The notes beneath the pieces were generated by a model. It was not told the DNA's origin. It saw nothing but the letters and a program-made list of their open reading frames with translations, and made no database searches. This document shows, piece after piece, positions 1 through 9,198 of a DNA stretch of 64,000 bases; the first letter of the stretch is position 1; the number at the start of each line of letters is the position of its first letter. Made by a program: the position numbers and the translations under genes. Origin of the DNA: Burkholderia sp. WP9 (GTDB lineage: Bacteria; Pseudomonadota; Gammaproteobacteria; Burkholderiales; Burkholderiaceae); assembly GCF_900104795.1 (NCBI RefSeq), contig NZ_FNTG01000001.1, positions 2,108,001 through 2,172,000 on the forward strand. Direction: 5' to 3'.

Positions 1-132
1 GGAGGCTCGCGAGCACGCCAGAACCGGCGGGCTGCCGGGGCTGCCGCCCAGTCACAGACTCAAGGCGCGATGGATACGTTCAATCGTGCCTGGGGCGCGT
101 GTATGGAAGGCCGTGGGTACACCATCAAGTGA
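1..132 (+). CDS. C-terminal end of an unknown protein (cut by left edge)
   Basis: The frame beginning at base 1 is open to a TGA at 130-132 and encodes 43 residues. The tail reads A-M-D-T-F-N-R-A-W-G-A-C-M-E-G-R-G-Y-T-I-K. An ending with a short CMEGRGY-like segment is common in small envelope (glycine-zipper type) proteins of Burkholderiales, but too little is present to assign a family. The start lies outside the window. The next gene begins 92 bases downstream on the same strand. That this is a real gene end is an inference from the long open frame and plausible composition. Confidence 0.5.
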   Translation, partial: GGSRARQNRRAAGAAAQSQTQGAMDTFNRAWGACMEGRGYTIK

Positions 133-224
133 GCAATTCCCACCGGTGAAGCCAAATATGTCCTGATAACGGCATCCCACTACCGCGCCCGCAAAAAAAA
201 GACCGGGTGTCCAAGGAGAGCATC

Positions 225-812
225 ATGAACAGCAAGAAACTCATCATCGTAGCGACGCTCGCGGCCCTGGCACAGGCGGGATTCGCGCAAACAGAACCCA
301 AAGTGGGCGTGACAAGTGCGCCCGGCAAGGTCTCCGTCACTGGGACGATCAAAACAACGTCGACGGTGGTCGGCATAGAGCCGGAAACCCGCACGGTCTG
401 GTTAAAGGATGCGAAAGGCAAAGTCGTGCAACTCGTAGTGGGCGAGGAAGCGCATAATTTCGGCCAACTCAAGCTCGGCGACAGTGTTACAGCGGAATAC
501 TCTCAGGCATTAACCGTCACGCTGAAGAAAGGCAGTGCGCCACTCTCCGCCAATGAGAGTCAGAACATTACGCGCGCACCACTCGGTGCGAAGCCTGGTG
601 GAACGGCAAGTCGCGAGGTGACGGTCATGGCGAACGTCACTGGCGTCAATCATCAAACTGGCGCGGTAACCCTGCGAGGACCGCAAGGCAATTCACTGGA
701 CCTGATCGTGCAGGACCCCGAGCAGCTCAAATTGATCAAGAAAGGCGATCAGGTGCAAGTGGTGTACAACGAGGCCGTTGCCATTTCTGTGGAGCCCGCA
801 GTGGTCAAGTGA
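225..812 (+). CDS. Secreted protein with two tandem beta-rich repeats, function unknown
   Basis: 195 residues. I start at ATG 225 because an AAGGAG ribosome site lies 6 bases upstream and a typical signal peptide follows at once (MNSKKLIIVATLAALAQAG, cleavage probably after GFAQ). The mature part contains two copies of a similar unit, roughly residues 38-95 and 125-190: each has a V-x-G-[IV]-x-x-x-T-[GR] strand, a phrase like L-K/R-D/G-x-x-G-x-x-[VL]-x-L-[IV]-V, and a turn of the form L-K-x-G-D-x-V-x-[AV]-x-Y-x-x-A followed by V-x-[VI]. This looks like a small beta-barrel or OB-like fold present twice and exported to the periplasm. I recognise no catalytic motif. No gene follows for almost 480 bases. 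Confidence 0.8.
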   Translation: MNSKKLIIVATLAALAQAGFAQTEPKVGVTSAPGKVSVTGTIKTTSTVVGIEPETRTVWLKDAKGKVVQLVVGEEAHNFGQLKLGDSVTAEYSQALTVTLKKGSAPLSANESQNITRAPLGAKPGGTASREVTVMANVTGVNHQTGAVTLRGPQGNSLDLIVQDPEQLKLIKKGDQVQVVYNEAVAISVEPAVVK

Positions 813-1022
813 TTGTCGGGATTCGGCCGCGACCCCGGCACCCCACGGTTGACCACGACCCGCGGCCCTTCCCCTCCCTCCCCGCCCACCACGCGGTGCT
901 CCCGTACTCGTGGAAGCTGCGCTACTCGAAAGCAAGCATGGTGGATTCTTCCGCGGCCTTGTTGCGGTCCACGTCGCGCGCGCCAGAAGAAAGCGGCATG
1001 GCGATTTTATCGTCCGGTATCT

Positions 1023-1055
1023 GGCTATCAACGGGCGTCGGACCAAAGTCTTATT
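1023..1055 (+). promoter_or_regulatory. Candidate operator shared with the 11.7-kb promoter, upstream of arcA
   Basis: GGCTATC (1023-1029), eight variable bases, then TCGGACCAAAGTCTTATT (1038-1055). The same arrangement, with the 7-mer and the 18-mer identical and the same 8-base gap, occurs at 11704-11736. The core GAC-CAAA-GTC is a dyad. It lies about 235 bases before the arcA start inside a 478-base stretch (813-1290) that holds no convincing gene. Sharing between two fermentative or low-oxygen blocks suggests a common activator; a NarL/FixJ-type response regulator is an inference. Confidence 0.6.
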
Positions 1056-1290
1056 GTGTGCGTTGCCTTTCACGCTCACATTGGTCGAAACGCAATCGTA
1101 CCCAGATCAGGCTTGCCTGATTCGATGACGACACGTGAACGATGCGTACCCATTCGCATGGCGCTTTCTCCGCCACCCCCTCTATTGTCCCGCCCAGCAT
1201 GTTGCCGAGTGGCATGTCGGCCGTGCTTGTCGCCGGGTTGATGGTTGGCGTTGCGATAAGGATTCCTCACCCTCGAACATGGGGAGACAC

Positions 1291-2550
1291 ATGATGACCA
1301 AGGAAAAGACCGCATTCGGCGTTCACTCCGAAGTAGGCAGGTTGCGTAAAGTGATGGTTTGCTCTCCTGGGCTCGCGCATCAGCGACTCACACCCAGCAA
1401 CTGCGACGAACTACTTTTCGACGACGTCATGTGGGTCAGCCAGGCCAAACGCGACCACTTCGACTTTGTCACGAAGATGCGCGAGCGCGGCGTCGATGTC
1501 GTCGAGATGCACAACATGTTGACAGAGACGGTGCACAACCCGGAAGCACTGAGCTGGATACTCGACCGCAAGATTCGCACGGACACGGTGGGCGTCAGCC
1601 TCGCACAGGAAGTGCGTCATTGGATCGAGGGGCTCGAACCGCGCCACATCGCGGAGTTCCTGATAGGCGGCGTGGTGGCCGAGGACGTGCCTGACACCGA
1701 GCACAGTGGCATTCTGAAGATGTACAGGCAATATCTGGGCTATTCGAGCTTCGTTCTGCCGCCTCTGCCGAACACTCTCTTCACGCGCGATACGACATGC
1801 TGGATCTACGGCGGCGTTTCGCTCAATCCCATGCATTGGCCTGCCCGTCGCCAGGAGACGCTGCTCACTTCCGCCATCTACAAGTTCCATCCTGACTTCG
1901 CCTCAGGAGACTTCCAGATATGGTATGGCGATCCCGACAAGGATCACGGGTCGGCCACGCTTGAAGGTGGCGACGTCATGCCGATCGGGAACCGTGCGGT
2001 TCTGGTCGGCATGGGCGAACGCACGACAAGGCAGGCTATCGGCGAACTGGCCCAGTCGCTTTTCAGTAAGGGCGTGGTCGACCGGGTCGTCGTTGCGGGC
2101 CTGCCAAAGTCACGCGCCGCGATGCATCTCGATACGGTGTTCAGCTTTTGCGACCGCGATCTCGTCACGATCTTCCCGGAAGTAGTCAACCAGATCGTTG
2201 CCTTCTCGGTACGCGCGGACGAATCGAGCACATCCGGGCTCACCATTCGCCGCGAAGAAAAGCCGTTCGTCGACGTAGTGGCGGAAGCGCTCGGCCTGCC
2301 TCGTTTGCGCGTGGTCGAGACCGGTGGAAACAGTTTTGCCGCGGAACGAGAACAGTGGGATGACGGCAATAACGTGGTCTGCATCGAGCCTGGCGTGGTG
2401 GTGGCGTACGACCGCAACACCTACACGAATACGCTCCTACGTAAAGCCGGCGTAGAAGTCATCACGATTGCGGCCAGTGAGTTGGGGCGCGGCCGGGGCG
2501 GCGGTCATTGCATGACATGCCCGATCAGCAGGGATGCGGTCGATTTTTGA
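1291..2550 (+). CDS. arcA: Arginine deiminase
   Basis: 419 residues, the normal length of bacterial arginine deiminase (L-arginine to citrulline plus ammonia, cytoplasmic, first step of the ADI pathway). I start at ATG 1291 because GGGGAGA sits just upstream; the open frame extends to 1135 but that part does not look like the family. Diagnostic segments are present: [19 protein letters not shown] at the start, LFTRDTT with downstream [25 protein letters not shown], and the end [10 protein letters not shown], whose first cysteine (Cys407) is the expected nucleophile. It heads arcA-argF-arcC, 69 bases before argF. The shared operator at 1023-1055 probably controls it. No arginine/ornithine antiporter gene (arcD) is adjacent. 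Confidence 0.97.
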   Translation: MMTKEKTAFGVHSEVGRLRKVMVCSPGLAHQRLTPSNCDELLFDDVMWVSQAKRDHFDFVTKMRERGVDVVEMHNMLTETVHNPEALSWILDRKIRTDTVGVSLAQEVRHWIEGLEPRHIAEFLIGGVVAEDVPDTEHSGILKMYRQYLGYSSFVLPPLPNTLFTRDTTCWIYGGVSLNPMHWPARRQETLLTSAIYKFHPDFASGDFQIWYGDPDKDHGSATLEGGDVMPIGNRAVLVGMGERTTRQAIGELAQSLFSKGVVDRVVVAGLPKSRAAMHLDTVFSFCDRDLVTIFPEVVNQIVAFSVRADESSTSGLTIRREEKPFVDVVAEALGLPRLRVVETGGNSFAAEREQWDDGNNVVCIEPGVVVAYDRNTYTNTLLRKAGVEVITIAASELGRGRGGGHCMTCPISRDAVDF

Positions 2551-2619
2551 ATGGCACCCCAATTCCCGCCAGTCAATCCGACTACCTCCCGCCGAACTCA
2601 TCTCTGACGGAGAAGCAAC

Positions 2620-3630
2620 ATGGCCTTTAATCTGCGAAACAGAAGTCTTCTTAGCCTCGTGCATCACACCAGCAGGGAGTTGCGGTATCTGATCGACCTC
2701 TCCAGAGACCTCAAGCGCGCGAAATACACGGGAACGGAACAACAGCATCTGAAAGGCGTCAACATCGCGCTGATCTTCGAAAAGAGCTCGACGCGCACTC
2801 GTTGCGCGTTCGAAGTCGCCGCCTATGATCAAGGTGCCAACGTCACTTATATTGATCCGAGTTCGTCGCAGATCGGGCATAAGGAAAGCATGAAGGACAC
2901 TGCCCGGGTACTCGGGCGCATGTACGACGCTATCGAATATCGCGGCTTCAAACAGGAAATCGTCGACGAACTCGAGCAATATGCCGGCGTACCCGTGTTC
3001 AACGGTCTGACTGACGAGTATCACCCCACCCAGATGCTGGCCGATGTGCTGACAATGCGGGAGAATACGGACAAGCCGCTCCCCGCCATCAGTTACGCGT
3101 ACCTGGGCGACGCTCGCAATAATATGGGCAACTCGTTGCTCCTCATCGGCGCGAAGCTCGGCATGGACGTGAGAATCGGCGCGCCGAAAGCGCTTTGGCC
3201 ACATGAGGATCACGTCGCAATGTGCCAGCAGTTTGCGGCGGACACAGGAGCACGTCTAACGTTGACCGAAGATCCGAAGGTTGCTGTCAAGGGTGTCGAT
3301 TTTGTGCATACCGACGTGTGGGTGTCGATGGGCGAACCCGTTGAAGCCTGGAAAGAGCGCATCCAGATGCTCCTGCCCTACCAGGTCAATATGGACATGA
3401 TGAAAGCCTCCGGAAATCCTCAAGTCCGGTTCATGCATTGTCTTCCTGCGTTTCATAACAGTGAAACAAAGGTCGGCAAGCAGATCGCTGCCCAATATCC
3501 GAATCTCGCGAACGGCATCGAAGTCACGGAAGAGGTCTTCGAATCGCCGTTGAACATCGCATTCGAACAGGCAGAGAACCGGATGCATACGATTAAAGCT
3601 ATTCTGGTCTCGACACTCGCGGACCTCTGA
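2620..3630 (+). CDS. arcB: Ornithine carbamoyltransferase, catabolic type
   Basis: 336 residues. In the ADI pathway it splits citrulline with phosphate into ornithine and carbamoyl phosphate. Visible motifs: FEKSSTRTR for carbamoyl-phosphate binding, [34 protein letters not shown], and HCLPAFH for the ornithine site. Start ATG 2620 has a GACGGAGA ribosome site. Its position between arcA and arcC favours the catabolic isozyme (arcB; often annotated argF) over the biosynthetic one, which is an inference from context since both share the fold. Confidence 0.95.
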   Translation: MAFNLRNRSLLSLVHHTSRELRYLIDLSRDLKRAKYTGTEQQHLKGVNIALIFEKSSTRTRCAFEVAAYDQGANVTYIDPSSSQIGHKESMKDTARVLGRMYDAIEYRGFKQEIVDELEQYAGVPVFNGLTDEYHPTQMLADVLTMRENTDKPLPAISYAYLGDARNNMGNSLLLIGAKLGMDVRIGAPKALWPHEDHVAMCQQFAADTGARLTLTEDPKVAVKGVDFVHTDVWVSMGEPVEAWKERIQMLLPYQVNMDMMKASGNPQVRFMHCLPAFHNSETKVGKQIAAQYPNLANGIEVTEEVFESPLNIAFEQAENRMHTIKAILVSTLADL

Positions 3631-3694
3631 TCCGGCGGGACTGAATTTCATCAACGGTCATGTCCAGGCAGGGACCGTCACTCGGGAGCGCGTC

Positions 3695-4627
3695 ATGCGG
3701 ATAGTCGTTGCATTAGGTGGGAATGCGCTACTGCGCCGTGGCGAGCCTATGACCGCCGAAAACCAGCGAGCCAATGTACGAATTGCAGCCGAACAGATTG
3801 CCCAGATCGTACCGGACAACGAAATCGTCATCGCGCATGGCAATGGTCCTCAGGTCGGCCTGCTCGCGCTGCAAGGCGCGGCTTATAAAGATGTGGAAAC
3901 CTATCCGCTAGACGTTCTCGGCGCGCAAACCGAGGGCATGATCGGCTATATGATCGAACAGGAACTGGGCAACCTGCTGCCCTATGAAGTCCCTTTCGCC
4001 ACGCTTCTGACGCAAGTCGAAGTCGATGCGGCCGATCCCGCATTTCAACATCCCACCAAACCGATCGGCCCCGTCTACACCCAGGAAGAAGCCACACGTC
4101 TCGCCGCAGAGCGAAACTGGACGATCGCCCCTGACGGCGACAAGTTTCGCCGTGTGGTCGCGAGCCCGCGCCCCAAGCATATATTCGAAATACGGCCGAT
4201 CAAATGGCTGTTGCAGCATGGCACGATCGTCATCTGTGCGGGTGGCGGGGGCATTCCCACCGTGTATGACGAGCACCACAAGCTGTCCGGGGTCGAGGCT
4301 GTCATCGACAAGGATCTGTGTTCAGCATTGCTCGCACAGGAACTCGACGCCGACATGTTGATCATTGCGACCGACGTCAACGCGGCCTACGTGGATTGGG
4401 ACAAGCCAACCAGAAAAGCGATCTCGGTCGCCCATCCCGATGCGCTGGAAGAGCTGGGTTTCGCGGCGGGATCGATGGGCCCGAAGGTCATGGCTGCGAT
4501 CGAGTTTGCCCGAAACACCGGCAAGGATGCCGTGATCGGCGCGCTGCCCGATATCGTTGCCATCACGGAACGCCGCGCGGGAACACGCATCAGTACTGGT
4601 GAGCGCGGAATTCAATATTCCAGCTAG
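3695..4627 (+). CDS. arcC: Carbamate kinase
   Basis: 310 residues. It transfers phosphate from carbamoyl phosphate to ADP, yielding ATP, CO2 and ammonia; this is the energy-conserving step of the ADI pathway. Family hallmarks are the start [32 protein letters not shown], the CAGGGGIP loop, [23 protein letters not shown], and [18 protein letters not shown] lies ahead of the ATG at 3695. It follows arcB by 64 bases and precedes an AI-2E-family membrane protein by 20 bases, so all four genes are likely one transcript. Confidence 0.97.
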   Translation: MRIVVALGGNALLRRGEPMTAENQRANVRIAAEQIAQIVPDNEIVIAHGNGPQVGLLALQGAAYKDVETYPLDVLGAQTEGMIGYMIEQELGNLLPYEVPFATLLTQVEVDAADPAFQHPTKPIGPVYTQEEATRLAAERNWTIAPDGDKFRRVVASPRPKHIFEIRPIKWLLQHGTIVICAGGGGIPTVYDEHHKLSGVEAVIDKDLCSALLAQELDADMLIIATDVNAAYVDWDKPTRKAISVAHPDALEELGFAAGSMGPKVMAAIEFARNTGKDAVIGALPDIVAITERRAGTRISTGERGIQYSS

Positions 4628-4647
4628 GCCGTAAAGGAAGGCGCACG

Positions 4648-5823
4648 ATGGAACACCCGGCTCAATCGACCCGGCCGCCGGAATCCGGACGTCAGATGGT
4701 CCGACCCGCGGTCGACCTTGCCCGAATCGTGCTGGCTGTCAGCGCGCTTTTTCTGCTGGCCGGCGGTAGTCTGTACATCGTGCATCCGTTCGTACCCGCT
4801 CTAATGTGGGCTACGACGATCGTCGTGACGACCTGGCCGCTCATGCTAAAGATCCAGCGGTACCTGCGCGGAAGCCGGGGGTTGGCGGTGACAGTGCTCC
4901 TGCTGCTCGAGATCGTCGTTATCTGCATACCGGCATACGGCGCTGTCTCCACGCTTGCCGACCATGCAGCAGACATCATGGCCTTTGTCAAAGCGCTGCC
5001 CAACTATGCGCTTCCGTCCCCGCCCCACTGGCTCGCCAGCCTGCCGCTGACAGGGAGTCTTGTGCGCGAGTGGCAATCGCTATCCGACGCGGGCCCCGGC
5101 GGCATGCTCGCAAAATTGCAGCCTTATGCGGCTGTCGCCGCCAGGTGGATGGTGATTCAAGTGGGCCTCGTTGGCTCGTTTGCCGTGCAACTGATCCTGC
5201 TGATCATCATTTGCGGACTGCTCTTTGCCAAAGGCGAATCGGCGGTCCAGCTCGTGACGGGCCTGGCCTTGCGTGTCTCGCCGGAAAACGGCGCCAACAT
5301 CGTTCATCTCACGGGCCAGTCGATCCGCGCAATCGCCCTGGGTGTCGTGGTCACGGCAGTCGTTCAGGCTTCGCTCGGCGCGGCCGGCATCTGGATCGCG
5401 GGCATTCCGTTTGCCGGCGTGCTGAGCGCCCTACTGCTCCTGATGTGCCTCGTGCAGATCGGACCGCTTCTGCCGATGCTCGGCTGCGTCGCCTATCTGT
5501 TCATGCATGACGCTCGATTGCCGGCTATTTTGCTGCTCGTCTGGACCATTGGCGTTTCAGTGCTCGACAACATTCTGCGCCCCATCCTGATTCGCCGCGC
5601 AATAGCACTGCCAATGGTGCTTATCCTCACTGGTGTAATAGGCGGTCTGCTCGCCTTGGGACCGGTGGGCCTGTTCATCGGCCCGGTCATCCTCGCAGTG
5701 ACTTATCATCTGCTCATAGCGTGGATCGAGGCTCCCCGAACTTTCGCCGCAGAGAATCCGGATGTCCAACCTCAGCCCCCTCAGCCAGTTGACAGTACGA
5801 CGCACCCCGTTGCGGACGGGTGA
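4648..5823 (+). CDS. AI-2E family transporter (YdiK/PerM-like)
   Basis: 391 residues, polytopic inner-membrane protein. About eight hydrophobic segments are visible, including ones near residues 25-60, 77-100, 170-195, 230-290 and 300-360. The family pattern is clear in the C-terminal half (GPLLPMLGCVAYLF, NILRPILIRRA, GPVGLFIGPVILAVTYHLL). Start ATG 4648 follows AAGGAAGG and lies only 20 bases after arcC, so it is probably the last gene of the arc operon. Members have been linked to autoinducer-2 export or ion/proton exchange. Its position where many ADI operons carry the antiporter arcD is notable, but arginine/ornithine exchange by this protein is not supported by known family function. 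Confidence 0.85.
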   Translation: MEHPAQSTRPPESGRQMVRPAVDLARIVLAVSALFLLAGGSLYIVHPFVPALMWATTIVVTTWPLMLKIQRYLRGSRGLAVTVLLLLEIVVICIPAYGAVSTLADHAADIMAFVKALPNYALPSPPHWLASLPLTGSLVREWQSLSDAGPGGMLAKLQPYAAVAARWMVIQVGLVGSFAVQLILLIIICGLLFAKGESAVQLVTGLALRVSPENGANIVHLTGQSIRAIALGVVVTAVVQASLGAAGIWIAGIPFAGVLSALLLLMCLVQIGPLLPMLGCVAYLFMHDARLPAILLLVWTIGVSVLDNILRPILIRRAIALPMVLILTGVIGGLLALGPVGLFIGPVILAVTYHLLIAWIEAPRTFAAENPDVQPQPPQPVDSTTHPVADG

Positions 5824-5839
5824 GATGCGAGCGCCTCAT

Positions 5840-6151
5840 TCAGTCAGGCTGGACTGAGGCAATGCTCTCATTCTCGAGGAAATCTGCTCCGGTGAGCCGG
5901 ATGCGTTCTCCACAACGCGGCCACATTGCCCGGCTCACAGCCTCCCGTATCTTTACCTGGCCAAGCGCGAACGCCAGCAGCGTCTGCCTGTTCGAATGGT
6001 CGGCCGCGCCGAGCACTTCGCACGCCGTGTCGCGATCGAGAGAGAATGCACAATAGCCCCAGCCGAAAGCGTGTGCTGAAAAGCAAAGCGTATTTTCGTC
6101 GCTAAAGAGCGGGGAGCTGATCTGAATGATTGTCGTATCCATTGCGTTCAT
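5840..6151 (-). CDS. Small DUF1488-like protein
   Basis: 103 residues from ATG 6151, with AAGGCGG 9 bases upstream; a second in-frame ATG lies at 6142. The order of features fits the DUF1488 pattern: a short beta segment (LCFSAHAFGWGYCAFSL), an R/D-T-A-C-E-V-L phrase, a helix with A-F-A-L-G-Q-V-K-I-R-E-A-V, and a final R-I-R-L-T-G-A-D-F strand. The molecular role of this family is unknown. It is the last gene of the DUF3141-pta-ackA-fabI block, 25 bases after fabI, so it may be co-induced under low oxygen. Assignment is by pattern only. Confidence 0.65.
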   Translation of the reverse strand: MNAMDTTIIQISSPLFSDENTLCFSAHAFGWGYCAFSLDRDTACEVLGAADHSNRQTLLAFALGQVKIREAVSRAMWPRCGERIRLTGADFLENESIASVQPD

Positions 6152-6176
6152 GATGGCACCGCCTTTGACGGTTGGA

Positions 6177-6959
6177 TCACGCCATGATGTTGAGGCCCCC
6201 GTCGATATACAACGTTTCGCCGGATAGCCGCCGCGCGTACGGCGTCGCAAGAAATGCACAGGTGTAGCCCACATCCATGATGTCGACCACCTCGCCCAGA
6301 GGCGCACGCTGCACGGCCTCGTTCAACATGAGTTCGAAATCCTTGAGCCCGGACGCCGCGCGCGTTTTGAGAGGGCCGGGAGAGATAGTGTGTACGCGGA
6401 TGCCCTTCGGCCCGAGTTCGTGCGCCAGATAACGCGTACAGGCTTCGAGGGCGGCTTTCACTGGACCCATCACGCTGTAGTTCGGCACCACTTTATTCGC
6501 ACCGTAATAGCTCATCGTCAACAACGTACCGCCTTCTTTCATTAGCGGCGCGGCAAGGCGCGCCATTCGTACGAACGAATGGCAGGATATATCCATGGCG
6601 CTTAGAAAGCCCTCACACGAAGAATTCAACAATCCGCCATGCAGATCCGACTTTGGCGCCCATGCGATGGCGTGCACGACAATGTCGAGTTGCCCCCACA
6701 GTTCGTCGATTTTCCCGAAGACTGCTTCGAGCTCGCCCTCCCGCGTCACGTCTAGCGGCATGAAGATCTGCGCATCGAGCGATTTCGCAAGCGGCTCCAC
6801 GTAAGGCTTTGTCTTTTCATTGGCGTAAGTGATCGCAAGGCTGGCCCCAAGCTCGTGAAACGCTTTCGCGCATCCATACGCAATCGAGTGTTCGTTAGCG
6901 ATACCCGTGACTAGCGCTTTCGCATCTTTCAGGATCAAACGCGGTTGCTCGATCGGCAT
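6177..6959 (-). CDS. fabI: Enoyl-[acyl-carrier-protein] reductase (NADH)
   Basis: 260 residues, short-chain dehydrogenase fold; reduces trans-2-enoyl-ACP in fatty acid synthesis. Seen are the nucleotide-binding region LVTGIANEHSIAYGCAKAFH, VVHAIAWAPK, and the FabI active site with MSYYGANKVVPNYSVMGPVK, i.e. the second Tyr and Lys spaced as in E. coli FabI. The gene ends with the typical GETLYIDGGLNIMA. AGGAG lies 8 bases before the ATG at 6959. It sits 66 bases after ackA in the minus-strand stress operon; such a copy is likely a second, condition-specific FabI, an inference from context. Confidence 0.94.
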   Translation of the reverse strand: MPIEQPRLILKDAKALVTGIANEHSIAYGCAKAFHELGASLAITYANEKTKPYVEPLAKSLDAQIFMPLDVTREGELEAVFGKIDELWGQLDIVVHAIAWAPKSDLHGGLLNSSCEGFLSAMDISCHSFVRMARLAAPLMKEGGTLLTMSYYGANKVVPNYSVMGPVKAALEACTRYLAHELGPKGIRVHTISPGPLKTRAASGLKDFELMLNEAVQRAPLGEVVDIMDVGYTCAFLATPYARRLSGETLYIDGGLNIMA

Positions 6960-7025
6960 GATAAAACTCCTGGATAGGGCTCTTGGGTGCTGGCAAGCGT
7001 GACACTTCGCGTCGTGGACCTATGC

Positions 7026-8213
7026 TCATGATTTCAACGCGTGGACAGCCGCCTGCGTGTGGCGGGCAATCATGAGTTCCTCGTTTGTGGCAACAACCGA
7101 AACCGCCACCTTGCTCGACGGAAGGCTGATCAGCGGACCGCCCCTCTGATTCGCCACGTTATCGAGCTCGGCTCCCAGCCACGCCGCGTCCATCACGACA
7201 CGCTCGCGAATCGTGGCCGCGTGCTCGCCGATTCCGGCAGTAAACACCAGCCCGTCAATGCCCTTCATCGCCGCAGCAAGGCTGCCGATTTCGCGCGCAA
7301 TCCGGTAGACGTAGACATCCAGCGCAAAACGGGCGCGCGGCTCAGCGCTATTCAGCAGCACACGCATGTCGCTCGACACGGCCGACATGCCGAGTAAGCC
7401 TGATTGTTTGTAGATCAGATCCTCGATGGCCCGCGCATCCATCTTCAGTTCATCGAGCAGATAGAGAATCACGCCCGGGTCGAGGCTTCCGCAACGCGTT
7501 CCCATCGGCAGGCCGTCTACCGCCGTGAATCCCATCGTACTGGCTACGCTCTTGCCACCAACCATCGCGCACAGGCTTGCGCCATTGCCGAGATGCGCGA
7601 CGATGGTCCGGCCAGCCGCAGCCGTCGGCGAAATCTCCGGCAACACGCTTGCGATGTATTCGTACGACAGCCCGTGAAACCCATACCGCCGCACGCCCCG
7701 CTCCGTAATGGCCACGGGCAGCGCGTAGGCGCGCGAAGTCTCGCTCTGCGTATGGTGAAATGCCGTGTCGAAGCACGCAACCTGCGTAACGTCCGGACGC
7801 AACTGCGAGATGATCCGGATAGGCTTCAGGTTATGCGGTTGATGCAGCGGCGCAAGTGGAGCGAGCTTCTCGAGTTCGTCGACGATAGCCGGTGTCGCCA
7901 CAACGGCATCGGAAAATCGCTGGCCGCCATGCACGACCCGATGACCGACCGCCGTCAGGCGATGCCCGTCGCCATGGCTGCGCAGAAATGCGGAGAGATA
8001 CTCGATCGCGCCCAGATGGCCGAGTTCGTAGCCGGCGCCCCATTCCTTGCTACCGGCTTCACCATGCCGATCCGTCGCGCTGAAACGCGGGACCGTGTAC
8101 AGCGCTTCGATCTGGCCGCGCAAAACGAGGTCGAGGTCGGTCGTTCCCGCATCGAATGCGGAGAATTTCAGGCTTGAAGAGCCGGCATTCAATACGAGGA
8201 TCACATCGGCCAT
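7026..8213 (-). CDS. ackA: Acetate/propionate kinase
   Basis: 395 residues from ATG 8213 (the frame is open 24 codons further up, but the family begins MADVILVLNAGSSSLKFS). Acetate kinase interconverts acetyl phosphate and acetate with ATP synthesis. Motifs: VLNAGSSSLKF phosphate-binding strand, GHRVVHGG, CFDTAFHHT, RRYGFHGLSYEYI, VAHLGNGASLCA, TMGFTAVDGLPMGTRCGSLDPG, and GIGEHAATIRERV near the C-terminus. It follows the phosphate acyltransferase gene with 4 bases between, so the two form the Pta-AckA pathway for substrate-level ATP formation. Confidence 0.96.
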   Translation of the reverse strand: MADVILVLNAGSSSLKFSAFDAGTTDLDLVLRGQIEALYTVPRFSATDRHGEAGSKEWGAGYELGHLGAIEYLSAFLRSHGDGHRLTAVGHRVVHGGQRFSDAVVATPAIVDELEKLAPLAPLHQPHNLKPIRIISQLRPDVTQVACFDTAFHHTQSETSRAYALPVAITERGVRRYGFHGLSYEYIASVLPEISPTAAAGRTIVAHLGNGASLCAMVGGKSVASTMGFTAVDGLPMGTRCGSLDPGVILYLLDELKMDARAIEDLIYKQSGLLGMSAVSSDMRVLLNSAEPRARFALDVYVYRIAREIGSLAAAMKGIDGLVFTAGIGEHAATIRERVVMDAAWLGAELDNVANQRGGPLISLPSSKVAVSVVATNEELMIARHTQAAVHALKS

Positions 8214-8217
8214 GGCG

Positions 8218-9198
8218 TCACCCGACAATCTTGCCGGCCTCACGCCGGGCCTTGGCGACAAGCGCCGCGACCGCGCACGAGGCAAGACGTGTCGTCACGG
8301 AGTCCGCGCGACTCGTCAGAATGATCGGCACGCGCGCGCCAAGCACAATACCCGCTGCATCCGCGCCGGCAAGAAAGGACAGGCTTTTGGCGAGCATGTT
8401 TCCCGCCTCCAGGTCCGGCACCATCAGCAGGTTGGCGCGTCCGGCAACCGGTGAGTCGATCTGCTTGATTCGTGCAGCTTCGAGGTTGATTGCATTGTCG
8501 AGCGCGAGCGGACCGTCGACCAGTGCGCCAGTAATTTGCTGGCGATCCACCATTTTGCAAAGTGCGGCGGCTTCGACCGTGGACGGCACTTTCGGATTGA
8601 CGGTTTCGGTGGCGGACAGAATCGCCGCACGCACTTCCGGAAACTGCAACGCGTGTCCCAGATCGATCGCGTTCTGCAGGATGTCGACCTTCTCTTCGAG
8701 CGACGGCGTGATATTCACCGCGGCGTCGGTAATGATCAGCGCTTCGTCATATTGCGGCACGTCCATGATGAAACAATGACTGATGCGCCGCGCCGTTCGC
8801 AGTCCGGTATCCCGCTTAACGACTTCCGCCATCAACTCGTCCGTGTGCAGACTGCCTTTCATCAGTGCCTCGGCCTTGCCTTCGCGCACGAGCTGAACCG
8901 CCGCGGCAGCCGCCGCGTGGCTGAACGGCGCGTCGATGATCGGATAGGGGGATATATCAATGCCATGCTCAGCGGCAAGCGACTCGATGCGTGCGCGTGG
9001 CCCGACGAGCAACGGCGCAATCAGGCCCATCTTTGCTGCCTCGACGGCTCCTTCGAGTGAACTGCGATCGCATGGATGCACGACGGCTGTCGGCAAAGCC
9101 GGCAAATTTTTGCAGTACTCGATCAGACGCTGATACTTCGCATGCTGGGCTTCCATCGTCTTTCCTATCGTCGGTTCTGCTGCGGCGTGCCGGCTCAT
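8218..9198 (-). CDS. pta: Phosphate acetyl/butyryltransferase
   Basis: 326 residues, the short single-domain form that lacks the N-terminal DRTGG/BioD part of E. coli Pta. It makes acetyl (or butyryl) phosphate from the CoA ester. Visible family segments: ALMKGSLHTDELMAEV, RRISHCFIMDVP, LIITDAAVNITPSLEEKVDI, TVNPKVPSTVEAAALCKM, GALVDGPLALDNAI, and a C-terminal LLMVPDLEAGNMLAKSL. Start ATG 9198 overlaps the stop of the DUF3141 gene as ATGA, meaning translational coupling; an internal ATG at 9156 is an alternative. Acetyl versus butyryl specificity cannot be told, but neighbouring ackA favours acetyl. Confidence 0.92.
   Translation of the reverse strand: MSRHAAAEPTIGKTMEAQHAKYQRLIEYCKNLPALPTAVVHPCDRSSLEGAVEAAKMGLIAPLLVGPRARIESLAAEHGIDISPYPIIDAPFSHAAAAAAVQLVREGKAEALMKGSLHTDELMAEVVKRDTGLRTARRISHCFIMDVPQYDEALIITDAAVNITPSLEEKVDILQNAIDLGHALQFPEVRAAILSATETVNPKVPSTVEAAALCKMVDRQQITGALVDGPLALDNAINLEAARIKQIDSPVAGRANLLMVPDLEAGNMLAKSLSFLAGADAAGIVLGARVPIILTSRADSVTTRLASCAVAALVAKARREAGKIVG

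Noticed and set aside
5820..6056. 78-codon + strand frame after the AI-2E transporter
   Set aside because: Overlaps the DUF1488-like gene on the other strand, which has a ribosome site and family-like pattern.
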